This document shows, piece after piece, positions 17,617 to 26,626 of a stretch of 64,000 nt of DNA. Under the pieces are notes generated by a model. That model did not search any database. It had not been told where the DNA came from and saw only the letters and a list, made by a program, of their open reading frames with translations. The translations under genes were made by a program, and so were the position numbers. This DNA is from an uncultured Azospirillum sp. (lineage in GTDB: Bacteria; Pseudomonadota; Alphaproteobacteria; Azospirillales; Azospirillaceae). How positions within the stretch are numbered: the first letter of the stretch is position 1; every line of letters begins with the position of its first letter. The DNA lies in assembly GCF_946480385.1 (NCBI RefSeq), contig NZ_CAMLJP010000015.1:5909-69908 (forward strand), in the 5' to 3' direction.

Positions 17617-18468
17617 ATGACCGTCACGCACCCCATCGGGCTGAGCGCCCCGACCCTGGCCGACCCGGTGATCGCCGCGGCCGCGGCCCGCTTCGTCGCC
17701 GCCCGCCGCAGCGCGGCCGGCCTTGCCGACTTTCCCGGCCCGCTGCCGGCCGACCTCGCCACCGCCTACGCCATCCAGGCGACGGCGACCGCCTCCTGGC
17801 CCGACGAGGTCGCCGGCTGGAAGGTGGCGCGGGTGCCCCCGGCGCTGGAGGAGACGCTGGGCGCCATGCGCTACATCGGCCCGATCTTCGCCGGCACGGT
17901 GTCGGCCGCCGATGGCGGGCCGCTGAGCTTCCCGGTCATTCCCGGCGGCTTCGGCGCGGTGGAGGCGGAGTTCGCGGTGCGCATCGCCGCCGACGCCCCC
18001 GCCGACACGCTGGACTACAGCCCGACGGCCGCCGCCGCCTTCATCGCCGCCGTCCATGCGGTCATCGAGGTGGCGGGCGGGCCGCTGGCTCCGGTCAGCA
18101 CGCTCGGCCCCACCGCCTCGACCTCCGTCTTCGGCAACAACACCGGCCTGATCGTCGGCGAGGAGATCGTCGGCGGCGTGGAAGGCGCCGACGCCCTGCG
18201 CGCCGAGGTGCTGATCGACGGACAGAGCGTCGGCGTCGGCAGCGCCGCCAAGCTGCCGGGTGGCATCGCCGCCGCGGTCGCGGTGGCGCTGGGCATGGCG
18301 GCGCGTCTCGGCCGGCCGCTGAAGGCCGGGCAGTGGGTGTCCACCGGCGCCCTGACCGGCGTCCACTCCATCGCCATCGGCCAGCAGGCGCGGGTAACCT
18401 TCACCGGGCTGGCGCCGATGTCCGGCACCGCCGTTGCGGCAAAGGCGTTGGATGAGGCGTCCGCCTGA
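17617..18468 (+). CDS. 2-keto-4-pentenoate hydratase / fumarylacetoacetase-fold protein
   Basis: The 283-residue protein resembles the MhpD/HpaH/XylJ hydratase family. It has a helical N-terminal part (AARFVAARRSAAGLADFPGP), the GWKVA segment, the acidic metal-site region VEAEFAVRI, and the C-terminal GSAAKLPGG and GQWVSTGALTG strands. Enzymes of this family hydrate 2-hydroxypenta-2,4-dienoate in meta-cleavage pathways or decarboxylate related oxo-acids, using Mg2+ or Mn2+. No other aromatic-degradation gene lies nearby, so the pathway is unknown. GCGGAGAAG ahead of ATG 17617 sets the start. It diverges from the M20 gene, and the two might act on a shared substrate, but that is only a possibility. 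Confidence 0.85.
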   Translation: MTVTHPIGLSAPTLADPVIAAAAARFVAARRSAAGLADFPGPLPADLATAYAIQATATASWPDEVAGWKVARVPPALEETLGAMRYIGPIFAGTVSAADGGPLSFPVIPGGFGAVEAEFAVRIAADAPADTLDYSPTAAAAFIAAVHAVIEVAGGPLAPVSTLGPTASTSVFGNNTGLIVGEEIVGGVEGADALRAEVLIDGQSVGVGSAAKLPGGIAAAVAVALGMAARLGRPLKAGQWVSTGALTGVHSIAIGQQARVTFTGLAPMSGTAVAAKALDEASA

Positions 18469-18509
18469 CGCAATCCAGGGTATGGCGGCGGTCATGGCCG
18501 ACCGCCGCC

Positions 18510-19523
18510 TTGGTGGCAGCCAAACGGCGGCGGGGATGCTTGAATAGCGGTCCCTCTCCCGCCGCCGGAACCGCCGCCTTGTCCCAGTCCAGCCTGTCCT
18601 CCGAAGCCGCCCCGACGCGATTCCTGCCGCCGGTCCAGATGCTGGTCGGGCTGGGCCTTGCAGTCGCCGGGGTGATCGCCTTCTCGCTGCGGCCGGTCAT
18701 CATCAAGCTGGCCTACCGCTACAACGTCGATCCGGTCACGTTGATCATGCTCCGCATGGTCTTTGCGCTGCCCTTCTTCCTGGCCATGGCTCTGTGGTCG
18801 AGTGGCCGGAAGGGAGAGCGGGCGCCGATCGCCGGCCGCGACTTCGCCCTGACCGTGGCGCTGGGGATTACCGGCTATTACGCCGCCAGCTTCTGCGATT
18901 TCCTGGGCTTGCGCTATGTCTCGGCCGGGATGGGACGGCTGCTGCTGTTCCTCTATCCGACCATCGTCGTGGTGCTGTCCGCCCTGTTCCTCGGCAAGCG
19001 GATCGGCCTGCGCGAGGTGGTGGCTCTGGTGGTCTCCTACGCCGGCGTCGCCCTGGTGGTGTGGTCGGAGGTCGGGACCGGCCATCCCGACTTCATGACC
19101 GGGGCGGGATTGGTCTTCATGGGCGCCTTCCTCTATTCGATCTATCTGGTCGGCAGCAGCCGGGTGGTGCAGCGGATCGGCTCCATGCGCTTCACCGCCT
19201 ATGCGATGACGGCAGCCTGCCTGTGCTGCATCCTGCAGTTCCTGGTGCTGCGCCCCCTGTCGGCGCTCGACCTGCCGCTGCCGGTCTTCGGCCTGTCGGT
19301 GGTGATGTCGGTGGTCTGCACCGTGCTGCCGGTTCTGATGACGGCGGAGGCCCTGCGGCGGGTCGGCCCCAATCTGGTGGCGCTGAGCGGCGCCATCGGC
19401 CCGGTCGCCGCCGCCGTCTTCGGTTATCTGGCGCTGGCCGAGCCGATCGGCAGGCTGCAACTGGCCGGCGCCGCCCTGACCGTCGCCGGCGTCATGATCA
19501 TCAGCTTGTGGAGAACCGCCTGA
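18510..19523 (+). CDS. EamA/DMT-superfamily metabolite exporter
   Basis: The protein is about 337 residues and has ten predicted membrane helices arranged as two EamA repeats, starting near MLVGLGLAVAGVIAFSLRP and ending with LAGAALTVAGVMIISLW. This is the standard RhaT/DMT drug-and-metabolite transporter layout. The substrate cannot be told. The start is uncertain: the longest form begins at a TTG at 18510 with GTG next at 18513, and another TTG at 18540 has a GGGGA site just upstream. All give a Ser/Pro-rich, non-membrane N-terminus of up to 40 residues. It lies alone, 74 bp ahead of the DoxX gene. Confidence 0.85.
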   Translation: MVAAKRRRGCLNSGPSPAAGTAALSQSSLSSEAAPTRFLPPVQMLVGLGLAVAGVIAFSLRPVIIKLAYRYNVDPVTLIMLRMVFALPFFLAMALWSSGRKGERAPIAGRDFALTVALGITGYYAASFCDFLGLRYVSAGMGRLLLFLYPTIVVVLSALFLGKRIGLREVVALVVSYAGVALVVWSEVGTGHPDFMTGAGLVFMGAFLYSIYLVGSSRVVQRIGSMRFTAYAMTAACLCCILQFLVLRPLSALDLPLPVFGLSVVMSVVCTVLPVLMTAEALRRVGPNLVALSGAIGPVAAAVFGYLALAEPIGRLQLAGAALTVAGVMIISLWRTA

Positions 19524-19597
19524 GCCCGCATTTTTTCGTGGAATAACCGCCGCCCCGCCGTCGTCCCATTCCAAAACCATCGGGAAAGAGACAAGCG

Positions 19598-20044
19598 ATG
19601 ACGAACCATGCCACCACCTATGAGACCAGTGCCGCCACCGGCGGACAGGATGCGCTGCTGCTGGCGGCCCGCGTGCTGCTGGGCGCCATCTTCGTGCAGA
19701 GCGGCTTCGGCAAGCTGATGGCGCTCGGCGGCTTCATCGCCGGGATGGAAAGCCAGGGCGTGCCGATGGCCACCATCGTCGCCCCCATCGGCGCGCTGGT
19801 CGAGGCGTTCGGCGGGCTTGCCATCGTGCTGGGCGCCTGGACCCGGCTGGCGGCGCTGGCGGTCGCGGTCTTCACCGTCGCCGCGACCCTGATCGCCCAC
19901 CGCTATTGGGACGTGGCGCCCGACGCCATGAAGATGCAGCAGATCCAGTTCATGAAGAACCTCGCCATCATCGGCGGCTTCCTGTCGCTGGTGGCATCGG
20001 GAGCCGGGCGCTTCAGCGTCGATGGCTGGCGCGCCCGGCGCTGA
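19598..20044 (+). CDS. DoxX-family membrane protein
   Basis: The 148-residue product has the four-helix DoxX pattern: a first helix with ALLLAARVLLGAIFVQSGFG, a glycine-rich second helix around IVAPIGALVEAFGGLAIVLG, a third (RLAALAVAVFTVAATLIAHRYW) and a short last one (KNLAIIGGFLSLV). DoxX-like proteins are integral membrane proteins linked to quinol or thiol redox chemistry and stress tolerance, but the biochemical role of most members is unknown. GGGAAAGAGA precedes the ATG. It converges with apt, 15 bp away. Confidence 0.9.
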   Translation: MTNHATTYETSAATGGQDALLLAARVLLGAIFVQSGFGKLMALGGFIAGMESQGVPMATIVAPIGALVEAFGGLAIVLGAWTRLAALAVAVFTVAATLIAHRYWDVAPDAMKMQQIQFMKNLAIIGGFLSLVASGAGRFSVDGWRARR

Positions 20045-20059
20045 TTTCAAGCCTGGACC

Positions 20060-20575
20060 TCACTCGTCATAGGCCATCAGCGAGAGGCTGGGCACGTCGA
20101 TGCGGTCGCGGCCGTTCAGGAAGGTCAGCTCCACCAGGAAGGCGGCGGCACGGACGTCGGCGCCAACCTGACGCAGCAGGTTGATCGCGGCCACCATAGT
20201 GCCGCCGGTCGCCAGCAGATCGTCCAGCACCACAACGCGCTGGCCGGGCTTCACTGCGTCGGCCTGCACCTCGATGGTGTCGGTGCCGTATTCCAGGTCA
20301 TAGGAATGGGCGATCTTGTCGCCGGGCAGCTTGCCGTGCTTGCGCACCATGATGAATCCGATGCCCAGCGCCAGCGCCAGCGGGGCGGCGACCAGGAAGC
20401 CGCGCGATTCGATCCCGACCAGCAGGTCCGGCTTGTGCGGGCGAATCGCTTCGGCCAATTCGTCGATGGCGGCCTTCCAGGCGGCGCCGTTCGCCAGCAG
20501 CGGCGAGACGTCGTAGAACAGGATGCCGGCCTTCGGGAAATCCGGGACGCCGCGGATATGGTCTTTGAAGTTCAT
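20060..20575 (-). CDS. apt: Adenine phosphoribosyltransferase
   Basis: The 171-residue enzyme converts adenine and PRPP to AMP in purine salvage. It has the family N-terminus [22 protein letters not shown], the segment [18 protein letters not shown] and the PRPP-binding loop [13 protein letters not shown]. Length and motif order match bacterial Apt throughout. The ATG at 20575 matches where family members begin; an in-frame ATG 12 codons upstream would add a non-conserved tail. It lies back to back with the mla operon and converges with the DoxX gene. An adenine deaminase, which competes for the same base, is encoded 9 kb away. Confidence 0.93.
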   Translation of the reverse strand: MNFKDHIRGVPDFPKAGILFYDVSPLLANGAAWKAAIDELAEAIRPHKPDLLVGIESRGFLVAAPLALALGIGFIMVRKHGKLPGDKIAHSYDLEYGTDTIEVQADAVKPGQRVVVLDDLLATGGTMVAAINLLRQVGADVRAAAFLVELTFLNGRDRIDVPSLSLMAYDE

Positions 20576-20791
20576 CGGAAGTCTTGTCCGTAAAGAATCG
20601 TATGCCGGCATGAACGGTCCGGTCCGTCGCCCGGCACTCTAGCGGCTGCCCAACCCATCGCAAAGCCGGGAATGGACGCTTTGGCGGTGCCGCGATTTTA
20701 CCGCATGGGGTTGACCATCCGGCGATGCTCCGCCACGTTCCAGGCGCACCGGCCAGTGGTACCGGTGCCAGACGTACTGGTGGATGTGCGG

Positions 20792-21973
20792 ATGCGTGCG
20801 GCGGAGCCTGTGGCTGGGACTTTAGCGAAGCAAGGAACGGCGGACGAGGCCCGGATCGATGCCGGTCCGGAGGACGGCGGGTGGCGGATCGGCGCCGCCG
20901 GGCGCTGGACCCTGCATGCCGCCACCGCCGCGTCCGATGCGCTCGACCGTGCTCCAAAACCGCAGGACGATGCCGCCGTTCGGATCGACCTCGGGCGGGT
21001 CGACGCGCTTGACACCGTCGGCGCCTATCTGCTGAGCCGGCTGGCCGACCGGTTGAGTGCCGCCGGGCATGTGGTGTCGGTCATCGGCTTACGGCCGGAG
21101 CATTCCGCCCTGTTCAACGCCGTGCGCGATGCCGGCAAGGCGCCGCCGCATCCGATCGAGCGCGAGCATCACCCGATCCTCGACATGATCATCCGCACCG
21201 GCGAGACGACGGTGAGCGCCGCAAAGGAAATCCTGGATCTCGTCGGTTTCCTCGGTCTCGTCACCGTCACCTTCGCCCGGCTGATCCTGCGCCCGTCGCG
21301 CCTGCGCCTGACCTCCGTCCTGTTCCACATCGAGCAGACCGGGCTGAACGCCTTGCCGATCCTTGGGCTGCTGTCCTTCCTGATCGGCGTGGTGTTGGCC
21401 TTCCAGGGAGCGGACCAGCTGAAGCGCTTCGGCGCGGAGCTGTATGTCGTCAACCTGCTGGGCATCTCCGTCCTGCGCGAGATCGGCATCCTGATGACGG
21501 CGATCATCGTCGCCGGCCGCTCCGGCTCCGCCTTCACCGCCCAGATCGGCACCATGAAGGTGAACCAGGAGGTCGACGCCATCGGCACCATGGGCCTCGA
21601 CCCGGTGGAACTGCTGGTGGTGCCGCGGGCGCTGGCGCTGATGATCACCCTGCCGCTGCTGGCCTTCTACGCCGACGTGATGGGGCTGTTCGGCGGGGCG
21701 GTGATGGCCTATGCCACGCTGGACATCACCTTCGGGCAGTTCATCCGCCAGCTTCACAGCGCCGTCGGCATCAACACGGTGATCGCCGGCCTGATCAAGG
21801 CGCCGGTCTTCGCCCTGGTGATCGCCATGGTCGGCTGCTACGAGGGGCTGAAAGTCTCCGGCAGCGCCGAGAGCGTCGGCATCATGACCACCAAGGCGGT
21901 GGTGGAAGGCATCTTCCTGGTGATCGTCATCGACGCGGTGTTCTCCGTCCTCTTCTCCATGCTGGGGGTGTGA
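20792..21973 (+). CDS. mlaE: MlaE-family ABC transporter permease with fused N-terminal STAS domain
   Basis: The 393-residue product begins with a STAS-type domain (about residues 20-110, core VRIDLGRVDALDTVGAYLL), followed by the MlaE permease. Conserved stretches of the permease include FLIGVVLAFQGADQLKRFG, the VLREIGILMTAIIVAGRSGS cytoplasmic loop, and EVDAIGTMGLDPVELLVVPR. In Enterobacteria the STAS subunit is the separate protein MlaB; here it is built into the permease. The inner-membrane complex moves phospholipids between the membranes to keep outer-membrane asymmetry. The start is uncertain: ATG 20792 fits the STAS domain, while in-frame ATGs upstream add unlikely sequence. Its stop overlaps the ATPase start (TGATG). 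Confidence 0.9.
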   Translation: MRAAEPVAGTLAKQGTADEARIDAGPEDGGWRIGAAGRWTLHAATAASDALDRAPKPQDDAAVRIDLGRVDALDTVGAYLLSRLADRLSAAGHVVSVIGLRPEHSALFNAVRDAGKAPPHPIEREHHPILDMIIRTGETTVSAAKEILDLVGFLGLVTVTFARLILRPSRLRLTSVLFHIEQTGLNALPILGLLSFLIGVVLAFQGADQLKRFGAELYVVNLLGISVLREIGILMTAIIVAGRSGSAFTAQIGTMKVNQEVDAIGTMGLDPVELLVVPRALALMITLPLLAFYADVMGLFGGAVMAYATLDITFGQFIRQLHSAVGINTVIAGLIKAPVFALVIAMVGCYEGLKVSGSAESVGIMTTKAVVEGIFLVIVIDAVFSVLFSMLGV

Positions 21974-22791
21974 TGGCCGGCGCTCCCGTCATCCGCGTGC
22001 GTGGGCTGGTCACGCGCTTCGGCCCGCAGACCGTCCATGACGGCCTCGACCTCGACGTCGAGCGCGGGGAGGTGCTGGGCGTCGTCGGCGGCTCCGGCAC
22101 CGGCAAGTCGGTGCTGCTGAAGGAAATCCTCGGCCTGATCGACCCGGCCGCCGGGCGGATCGAGTTGCTGGGCCACGATACCGCCGAACTCGACCGGGCG
22201 GAGCGCACGGCGCTCCAGGCCCGCACCGGCGTGCTGTTCCAGAACGGTGCCCTGTTCAGCTCCATGACGGTGGCGGAGAATGTGATGCTGCCGCTGAAGG
22301 AACACACCGACTTGGCCCCGTCGCTGATCGCCGAGGTGGCGCGGGTGAAGATCGCGATGGCCGGCCTGCCGCCCGATGCCGGGACCAAGCACCCGGCGCA
22401 GCTGTCGGGCGGCATGATCAAGCGCGCCGGTCTGGCCCGCGCGCTGGCGCTCGATCCCGATATCCTGTTTTTGGACGAACCAACCGCCGGCCTCGACCCC
22501 ATCGGTGCCGCCGCCTTCGACACGCTGATCCAGGGCTTGCAACGCAGCCTGGGGCTGACCGTCTTCATGGTCACCCACGATCTGGACAGCCTGACCTCGA
22601 TTTGCGACCGCATCGCCGTGCTGGTCGACAAGAAGATCAGGGTGGGAACGCTGGCCCAGCATCTGGCCGATCCGCACCCGTGGATCCACGATTACTTTCA
22701 CGGACCGCGAGGCCGCGCGGCCCTCGACGCGAAAGAGCGCAATGACGCTCGGCGACATGAAGAAGACGCCCGGCGTCTTGCGAAAGGGTAG
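21973..22791 (+). CDS. mlaF: MlaF-family ABC transporter ATPase
   Basis: The 272-residue ATPase has Walker A GGSGTGKSVLLKE, the Q-loop in LFQNGALFSSMTV, the signature LSGGMIKRAGLARAL and Walker B DILFLDEPTAGLDP, with the switch His in FMVTHD. These are typical of the Mla/Ttg2A lipid-transport ATPases, which energise the MlaE permease at the cytoplasmic face. A charged C-terminal tail of about 30 residues (RGRAALDAKERNDARRHEEDARRLAKG) goes beyond the core domain, as in the MlaF extension that grips the neighbouring ATPase subunit. Its start overlaps the mlaE stop by one base. Confidence 0.93.
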   Translation: MAGAPVIRVRGLVTRFGPQTVHDGLDLDVERGEVLGVVGGSGTGKSVLLKEILGLIDPAAGRIELLGHDTAELDRAERTALQARTGVLFQNGALFSSMTVAENVMLPLKEHTDLAPSLIAEVARVKIAMAGLPPDAGTKHPAQLSGGMIKRAGLARALALDPDILFLDEPTAGLDPIGAAAFDTLIQGLQRSLGLTVFMVTHDLDSLTSICDRIAVLVDKKIRVGTLAQHLADPHPWIHDYFHGPRGRAALDAKERNDARRHEEDARRLAKG

Positions 22792-22800
22792 GGGCACGTC

Positions 22801-23760
22801 ATGGAAACCCGCGCCAGCTATATCCTGGTCGGCAGCTTCGTGCTGGCGCTGGTCGCCGGCCTGCTGGTCTTCACCGCCTGGATCGCCAAGGTCCAGCTGG
22901 ACGAGACGCGCGAGACCTACCGCATCTATTTCACCGGTTCCGTCACCGGTCTGCAGCAGGGAAGCCCGGTGCGCTACCGTGGCGTGCCGGTGGGCACCGT
23001 GTCGGACATCCGGCTCGACCCGGACAACGTGACGCGGGTGCGGGTGACGATCGAGGTGCAGAACGGCACGCCGATCATGTCCGATTCCATCGCCTCGCTG
23101 GAGGTGCAGGGCATCACCGGCGGCGCCTATGTCCAGATCTCCGGCGGGACGGTGGGGGGCAAGCGGCTGACCGCCACCGATGCCGACGGGGTGCTGACCA
23201 TCCCGTCGCGGCCCAGTTCGCTGACCGCGGTGGTGGACAGCGCGCCGCAGCTGGTCAACCGCTCGCTGGAGGTCATCACCAAGCTTGGCGAGATGCTGAA
23301 CGGCGAGAACCAGAAGGCGATCGGCGACATCCTGGCCAATGCCCGCACCATCAGCGCCGAGCTTGCCCGTGCCAGCGCCGGCCTGGACGAAACCATGGCC
23401 CAGGCGCGACGGACGCTGAACGGGTTCGAGGCCGTCGGGCCGCAGCTGGACCGCACGCTGGCCCAGACGCACGACACGCTGGCGACGGTGGACGGCACCG
23501 CCAAGCAGCTGGGTGGCGAGGCGCGCGAGCTGCTGCGGTCGCTGAAGCGCACCTCGGACACGCTGAACGGCCTCGTCGCCGAAAATCGCGAGCCGGTGCG
23601 CGACTTTACCGCCACGGGACTGTATGAACTGACGTTGCTGATCACCCAGCTGCGCGATCTCTCGGGCCAGCTGTCGCGGGTGGTCACGCGGATCGAGAAC
23701 GACCCGTCGAACTTCCTCTTCGGCGGGACGCGGCAGGGCGTGGAGGTGCGTGGGAAATGA
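22801..23760 (+). CDS. mlaD: MlaD-type MCE-domain lipid-binding protein
   Basis: The 319-residue protein has an N-terminal membrane anchor (YILVGSFVLALVAGLLVFTAW) and an MCE domain at about residues 40-120 with GSVTGLQQGSPVRYRGVPVG and the ITGGAYVQISGG strand. A long helical C-terminal part follows (about 150-300). MCE proteins form a periplasmic hexameric ring that carries lipids from the permease. The long C-terminal helix region, longer than in E. coli MlaD, may form the needle-like tunnel seen in other MCE proteins; that is inferred. It starts 9 bp after mlaF and its stop overlaps the ATG of the lipoprotein gene (ATGA). Confidence 0.92.
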   Translation: METRASYILVGSFVLALVAGLLVFTAWIAKVQLDETRETYRIYFTGSVTGLQQGSPVRYRGVPVGTVSDIRLDPDNVTRVRVTIEVQNGTPIMSDSIASLEVQGITGGAYVQISGGTVGGKRLTATDADGVLTIPSRPSSLTAVVDSAPQLVNRSLEVITKLGEMLNGENQKAIGDILANARTISAELARASAGLDETMAQARRTLNGFEAVGPQLDRTLAQTHDTLATVDGTAKQLGGEARELLRSLKRTSDTLNGLVAENREPVRDFTATGLYELTLLITQLRDLSGQLSRVVTRIENDPSNFLFGGTRQGVEVRGK

Positions 23761-24413
23761 GGCTTGCGAGGATGGAGCGTAGCGGAACTGCAGGGGCTGT
23801 CGTGTGCAGGATTCTGGGGGCCGCCCTGCTGCTGGGGCTGACCGCCTGTTCGACGCTGAACCCGACGGCGCCGCATCTCTACACCCTGACCCCGCGGGCC
23901 ACCGTCGCCCCCGGCCCCAAGGCCGACTGGCAATTGCTGGTGGAGACGCCGTCGGCTGCGGCGGGAATCGACACGCCGCGCATTGCGCTGGCCCGCACGC
24001 CCACCTCGCTCGACTATTTCGCCGACGTGTCCTGGGCCGACCGGGCGCCGAACATGGTGCAGGGGCTGATCGTCCAGACCTTCGAGGACAGCGGGCGCAT
24101 CGTTTCGGTCGGGCGCGACACGGTGGGCTTGCGCTCCGACTATGTGCTGAAGTCGGAATTGCGCGACTTCCAGGCCGAATACGCCACGCCGGGTGCCGCC
24201 ATACCCGACCGGGTGCATGTGCGGCTGTCGGCCAAGCTGGTCGCCATGCCGCGCCGGACCATCGAGGCCGGCGAGACCTTCGAGGCGTCGGCACCGGTGC
24301 GCGGCCGTTCCTTCACCGACGTGATCGCCGCCTTCGACGAGGCGCTGGGCCGGGTTACCGGGGAACTGGTGAGCTGGTCGCTGTCGCGGCGTTTCCACCC
24401 TTCCGGCAGCTGA
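23757..24413 (+). CDS. ABC-type transport auxiliary lipoprotein (PqiC/ABC_trans_aux family) of the Mla operon
   Basis: The 218-residue product has a lipoprotein signal (LLGLTAC, the lipidated Cys near residue 31). It belongs to the ABC-transport auxiliary family, with the conserved N-terminal YTLTPRA strand and the motif LIVQTFEDSGRIVSVGRDT. Members are outer-membrane lipoproteins that dock MCE rings, as PqiC does for PqiB. Here it probably links MlaD to the outer membrane. It overlaps mlaD by four bases (ATGA). With mlaE, mlaF and mlaD it makes a complete four-gene lipid-transport operon; no MlaA or MlaC is present in this window. Confidence 0.88.
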   Translation: MRLARMERSGTAGAVVCRILGAALLLGLTACSTLNPTAPHLYTLTPRATVAPGPKADWQLLVETPSAAAGIDTPRIALARTPTSLDYFADVSWADRAPNMVQGLIVQTFEDSGRIVSVGRDTVGLRSDYVLKSELRDFQAEYATPGAAIPDRVHVRLSAKLVAMPRRTIEAGETFEASAPVRGRSFTDVIAAFDEALGRVTGELVSWSLSRRFHPSGS

Positions 24414-24540
24414 ATGGCCGGCACTTGAACGGCCAAGCGTAGGCCTGGCCGCAACCGCAGGTGCGAAAACCGAAAAGACCTTGCCACGCCCGCATAGCCG
24501 CGTACGTAATAGGGGTGTTCGCGCAGCGCAGGATCGGGCG

Positions 24541-25305
24541 ATGACGGATTTGTCGGACGTGTCCCGGGAAGAGTTGGAGGCGATGGCCGAGGCTGGACGC
24601 GAGGTGCGCCTGTGCCAGCGCGTTCTGGCCAAGACCGGCGACACGGTGGTGGGCGAGCTTCTGCGCGGTCACGGCACGCTGTACGAGTGGAAGCACTATC
24701 CGCCGGGCGACGTCTATGACGCCGAATTCCATGCCCAGTATTACTATCACTGCCATCCCGAAGGCGAACGGCCGCAGGGAGAGCATGGGCATTTCCACAC
24801 CTTCCTGCGTCCGCACGGCATGCCGCCGGGTCTGCGACCGGCACCGCTGGCCGATTTCGTACCGCCGGACAACGACAACGACGCACTGTCCCACCTGATC
24901 GGCATTGCCATGGACGTGGCCGGCCAGCCGGTGCGGCTGTTCACCACCAACCGCTGGGTGACCGGGGAGACCTGGTACAAGGCCGACGACGTGATTGCCA
25001 TGCTCGACGCCTTCGAGATCGACCATGCCCGGCCGTCCTGGCCTGCCAACCGCTGGATCACCGCGATGATGCGGCTGTTCCGCCCGACCATCGTCGGATT
25101 GCTGCGCGACCGTGACACCGCCATCCAGCGCTGGGCGGACAGCCATCCCGATGCCTATGTCTACGAGGACCGCGGGCTGGAGGTCGCGTCGCAGCGCCAC
25201 ATCTCGGTGGAGCAGCAGATCGCCGAGGTGGCGCTGCATCTGCGCGGGGCGCGGCGCCACCGGTCCATCCTGCCGGAGCCACCCAGCTTCGTCGAAATGC
25301 CGTGA
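24541..25305 (+). CDS. DUF6969-type protein, function unknown
   Basis: The 254-residue soluble protein has a conserved aromatic and His-rich centre: HAQYYYHCHPEGERPQGEHG followed by HFHTFLRPHGMP, then GIAMDVAGQPVRLFTTNRWVTGETW. The density of histidines (five or more within about 25 residues) suggests a metal site, possibly of an enzyme, but no function is known to me. It matches the DUF6969 type from Rhodospirillales and related bacteria. The start MTDLSDVS is preferred over an upstream in-frame ATG that reads through the intergenic region. The gene stands alone, 127 bp after the mla operon. Confidence 0.75.
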   Translation: MTDLSDVSREELEAMAEAGREVRLCQRVLAKTGDTVVGELLRGHGTLYEWKHYPPGDVYDAEFHAQYYYHCHPEGERPQGEHGHFHTFLRPHGMPPGLRPAPLADFVPPDNDNDALSHLIGIAMDVAGQPVRLFTTNRWVTGETWYKADDVIAMLDAFEIDHARPSWPANRWITAMMRLFRPTIVGLLRDRDTAIQRWADSHPDAYVYEDRGLEVASQRHISVEQQIAEVALHLRGARRHRSILPEPPSFVEMP

Positions 25306-25328
25306 GCGGCTCCTCCTTCTGTGGGCTT

Positions 25329-25343
25329 ATGGCCAAAGGCCAT
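25329..25343 (+). other. Small hairpin between two repeated GGGCTTATG words
   Basis: ATGGCC (25329-25334) and GGCCAT (25338-25343) pair around AAA. The word GGGCTTATG occurs on both sides, at 25323 and 25344. It lies 24 bases after a stop codon and may be a weak terminator, though no T run follows. Confidence 0.4.
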
Positions 25344-25489
25344 GGGCTTATGACCGCAGGGCGTTAAGGAAGGTTCAACCGTTTCGGAAGATCCTTGACG
25401 GTGTGGACAAGTCTCCGCCCACATTCGCGCGGGTTTTGCGTTCCGCGACCCATATGGAGACGGACCAGGGCAGGAAGGGTCCGGCACCC

Positions 25490-26626
25490 ATGAGTGACGG
25501 TTTGAAGTCGGGTCATCTGACCCAACAGGACGTGGCGCGGCTTCTGGCCGACCCGTCGCCGAACAGCCGGACCGATCTGGCCGCCAAGCTGGCTCAGCAG
25601 TTCGACAGCCCGGAGCTGTCGCAGTCGGAGCGCATGCTGGCGGAGGACATCATCCGCGTGATGGTCACGGACACGGTCCTTCGCGTCCGCCAGACTCTGG
25701 CCGAGAATCTGAAATCCAGCCCGTCTCTGCCGCGCGACGTCGCCCTGACCCTGGCCCGCGACGTGGAGGCGGTGGCGATCCCGGTGCTGAGCGTCTCCAC
25801 CGTGCTGACGCCGGCCGATCTGGTAGAGATTGTGCGGACGGGTGCAGAGGCAAAGAGTACCGCCATCGCCCAGCGCCCGACCGTGCCGGCCGTGGTGGCC
25901 GACGCGCTGATCGAAAGCGGGTCCGAACACGCGGTCGCGGCGCTGGTCGCCAACGAGGGGGCGGAACTCGGCGAGCAGAGCCTGGGCCGCGTCATCGATC
26001 GCTTCGGCGCCAGCGAGGCGGTGCAGGATCCGCTTGTGCACCGTTCCAAGCTGCCGATCACCATCGCCGAGCGTCTGGTCGCCGTCGTGTCGGAACGGCT
26101 GCGCCAGCATCTGGTCTCGTATCATGAACTGCCGTCGAAGGTCGCGTCGGAGCTGATCCTGCAAAGCCGTGAACGGGCGACCGTTGCCCTGTTCACCGGG
26201 GAAAGCGACGAAGGGGCGCTGGACCGGCTGGTGACCCAGCTTGCCCGCACCGGCCGTCTGACGCCGTCGCTGCTGGTCCGCTCGCTGTGCACCGGCGACA
26301 TCGCCTTTTTCGAAATGGCAATGTCGCGCATGGCGAACGTGCCGCTGACCAACGCCCGGCTGCTGATCCACGATGCCGGGCGGCTGGGGCTGAAGTCTCT
26401 GTACGACAAGGCAAAACTGCCGCCGGCCCTGCTGCCGGCCTGCCGCATCGCCATCGACGTGCTGAAGGAGACCCCCTATGACGGCGAACCTGGCGACCGC
26501 GAGCGCCACCGCCGCCGCGTCATCGAGCGCATCCTGACCCAGTACGAAGATCTGGCGCCGGAGGATCTGGAGTTCCTGCTGGCGAAGCTGGGCGACATGA
26601 TGCAGCCGGAAAACGCCGCGGCGTGA
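25490..26626 (+). CDS. DUF2336 domain protein, coupled to a histidine kinase
   Basis: The 378-residue protein is all-helical with HEAT-like repeats typical of DUF2336: paired helices such as LAAKLAQQFDSPELSQSE, RQTLAENLKSSPSLPRDVAL and RLVAVVSERLRQHLVSYHEL. DUF2336 is frequent in Rhodospirillales and Rhizobiales and often lies beside sensor kinases, but its action is unknown. Its stop TGA overlaps the GTG start of the following histidine kinase by four bases, so the two are translationally coupled and likely act in one pathway. Start MSDGLKSG at 25490 has GGAAGG upstream; an in-frame ATG at 25454 is possible. Confidence 0.85.
   Translation: MSDGLKSGHLTQQDVARLLADPSPNSRTDLAAKLAQQFDSPELSQSERMLAEDIIRVMVTDTVLRVRQTLAENLKSSPSLPRDVALTLARDVEAVAIPVLSVSTVLTPADLVEIVRTGAEAKSTAIAQRPTVPAVVADALIESGSEHAVAALVANEGAELGEQSLGRVIDRFGASEAVQDPLVHRSKLPITIAERLVAVVSERLRQHLVSYHELPSKVASELILQSRERATVALFTGESDEGALDRLVTQLARTGRLTPSLLVRSLCTGDIAFFEMAMSRMANVPLTNARLLIHDAGRLGLKSLYDKAKLPPALLPACRIAIDVLKETPYDGEPGDRERHRRRVIERILTQYEDLAPEDLEFLLAKLGDMMQPENAAA

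Noticed and set aside
18492..19580. Long minus-strand reading frame opposite the EamA transporter
   Set aside because: It is Gln/Asp/His-rich low-complexity sequence caused by high-GC third-position bias, and the plus strand encodes a clear ten-helix transporter.
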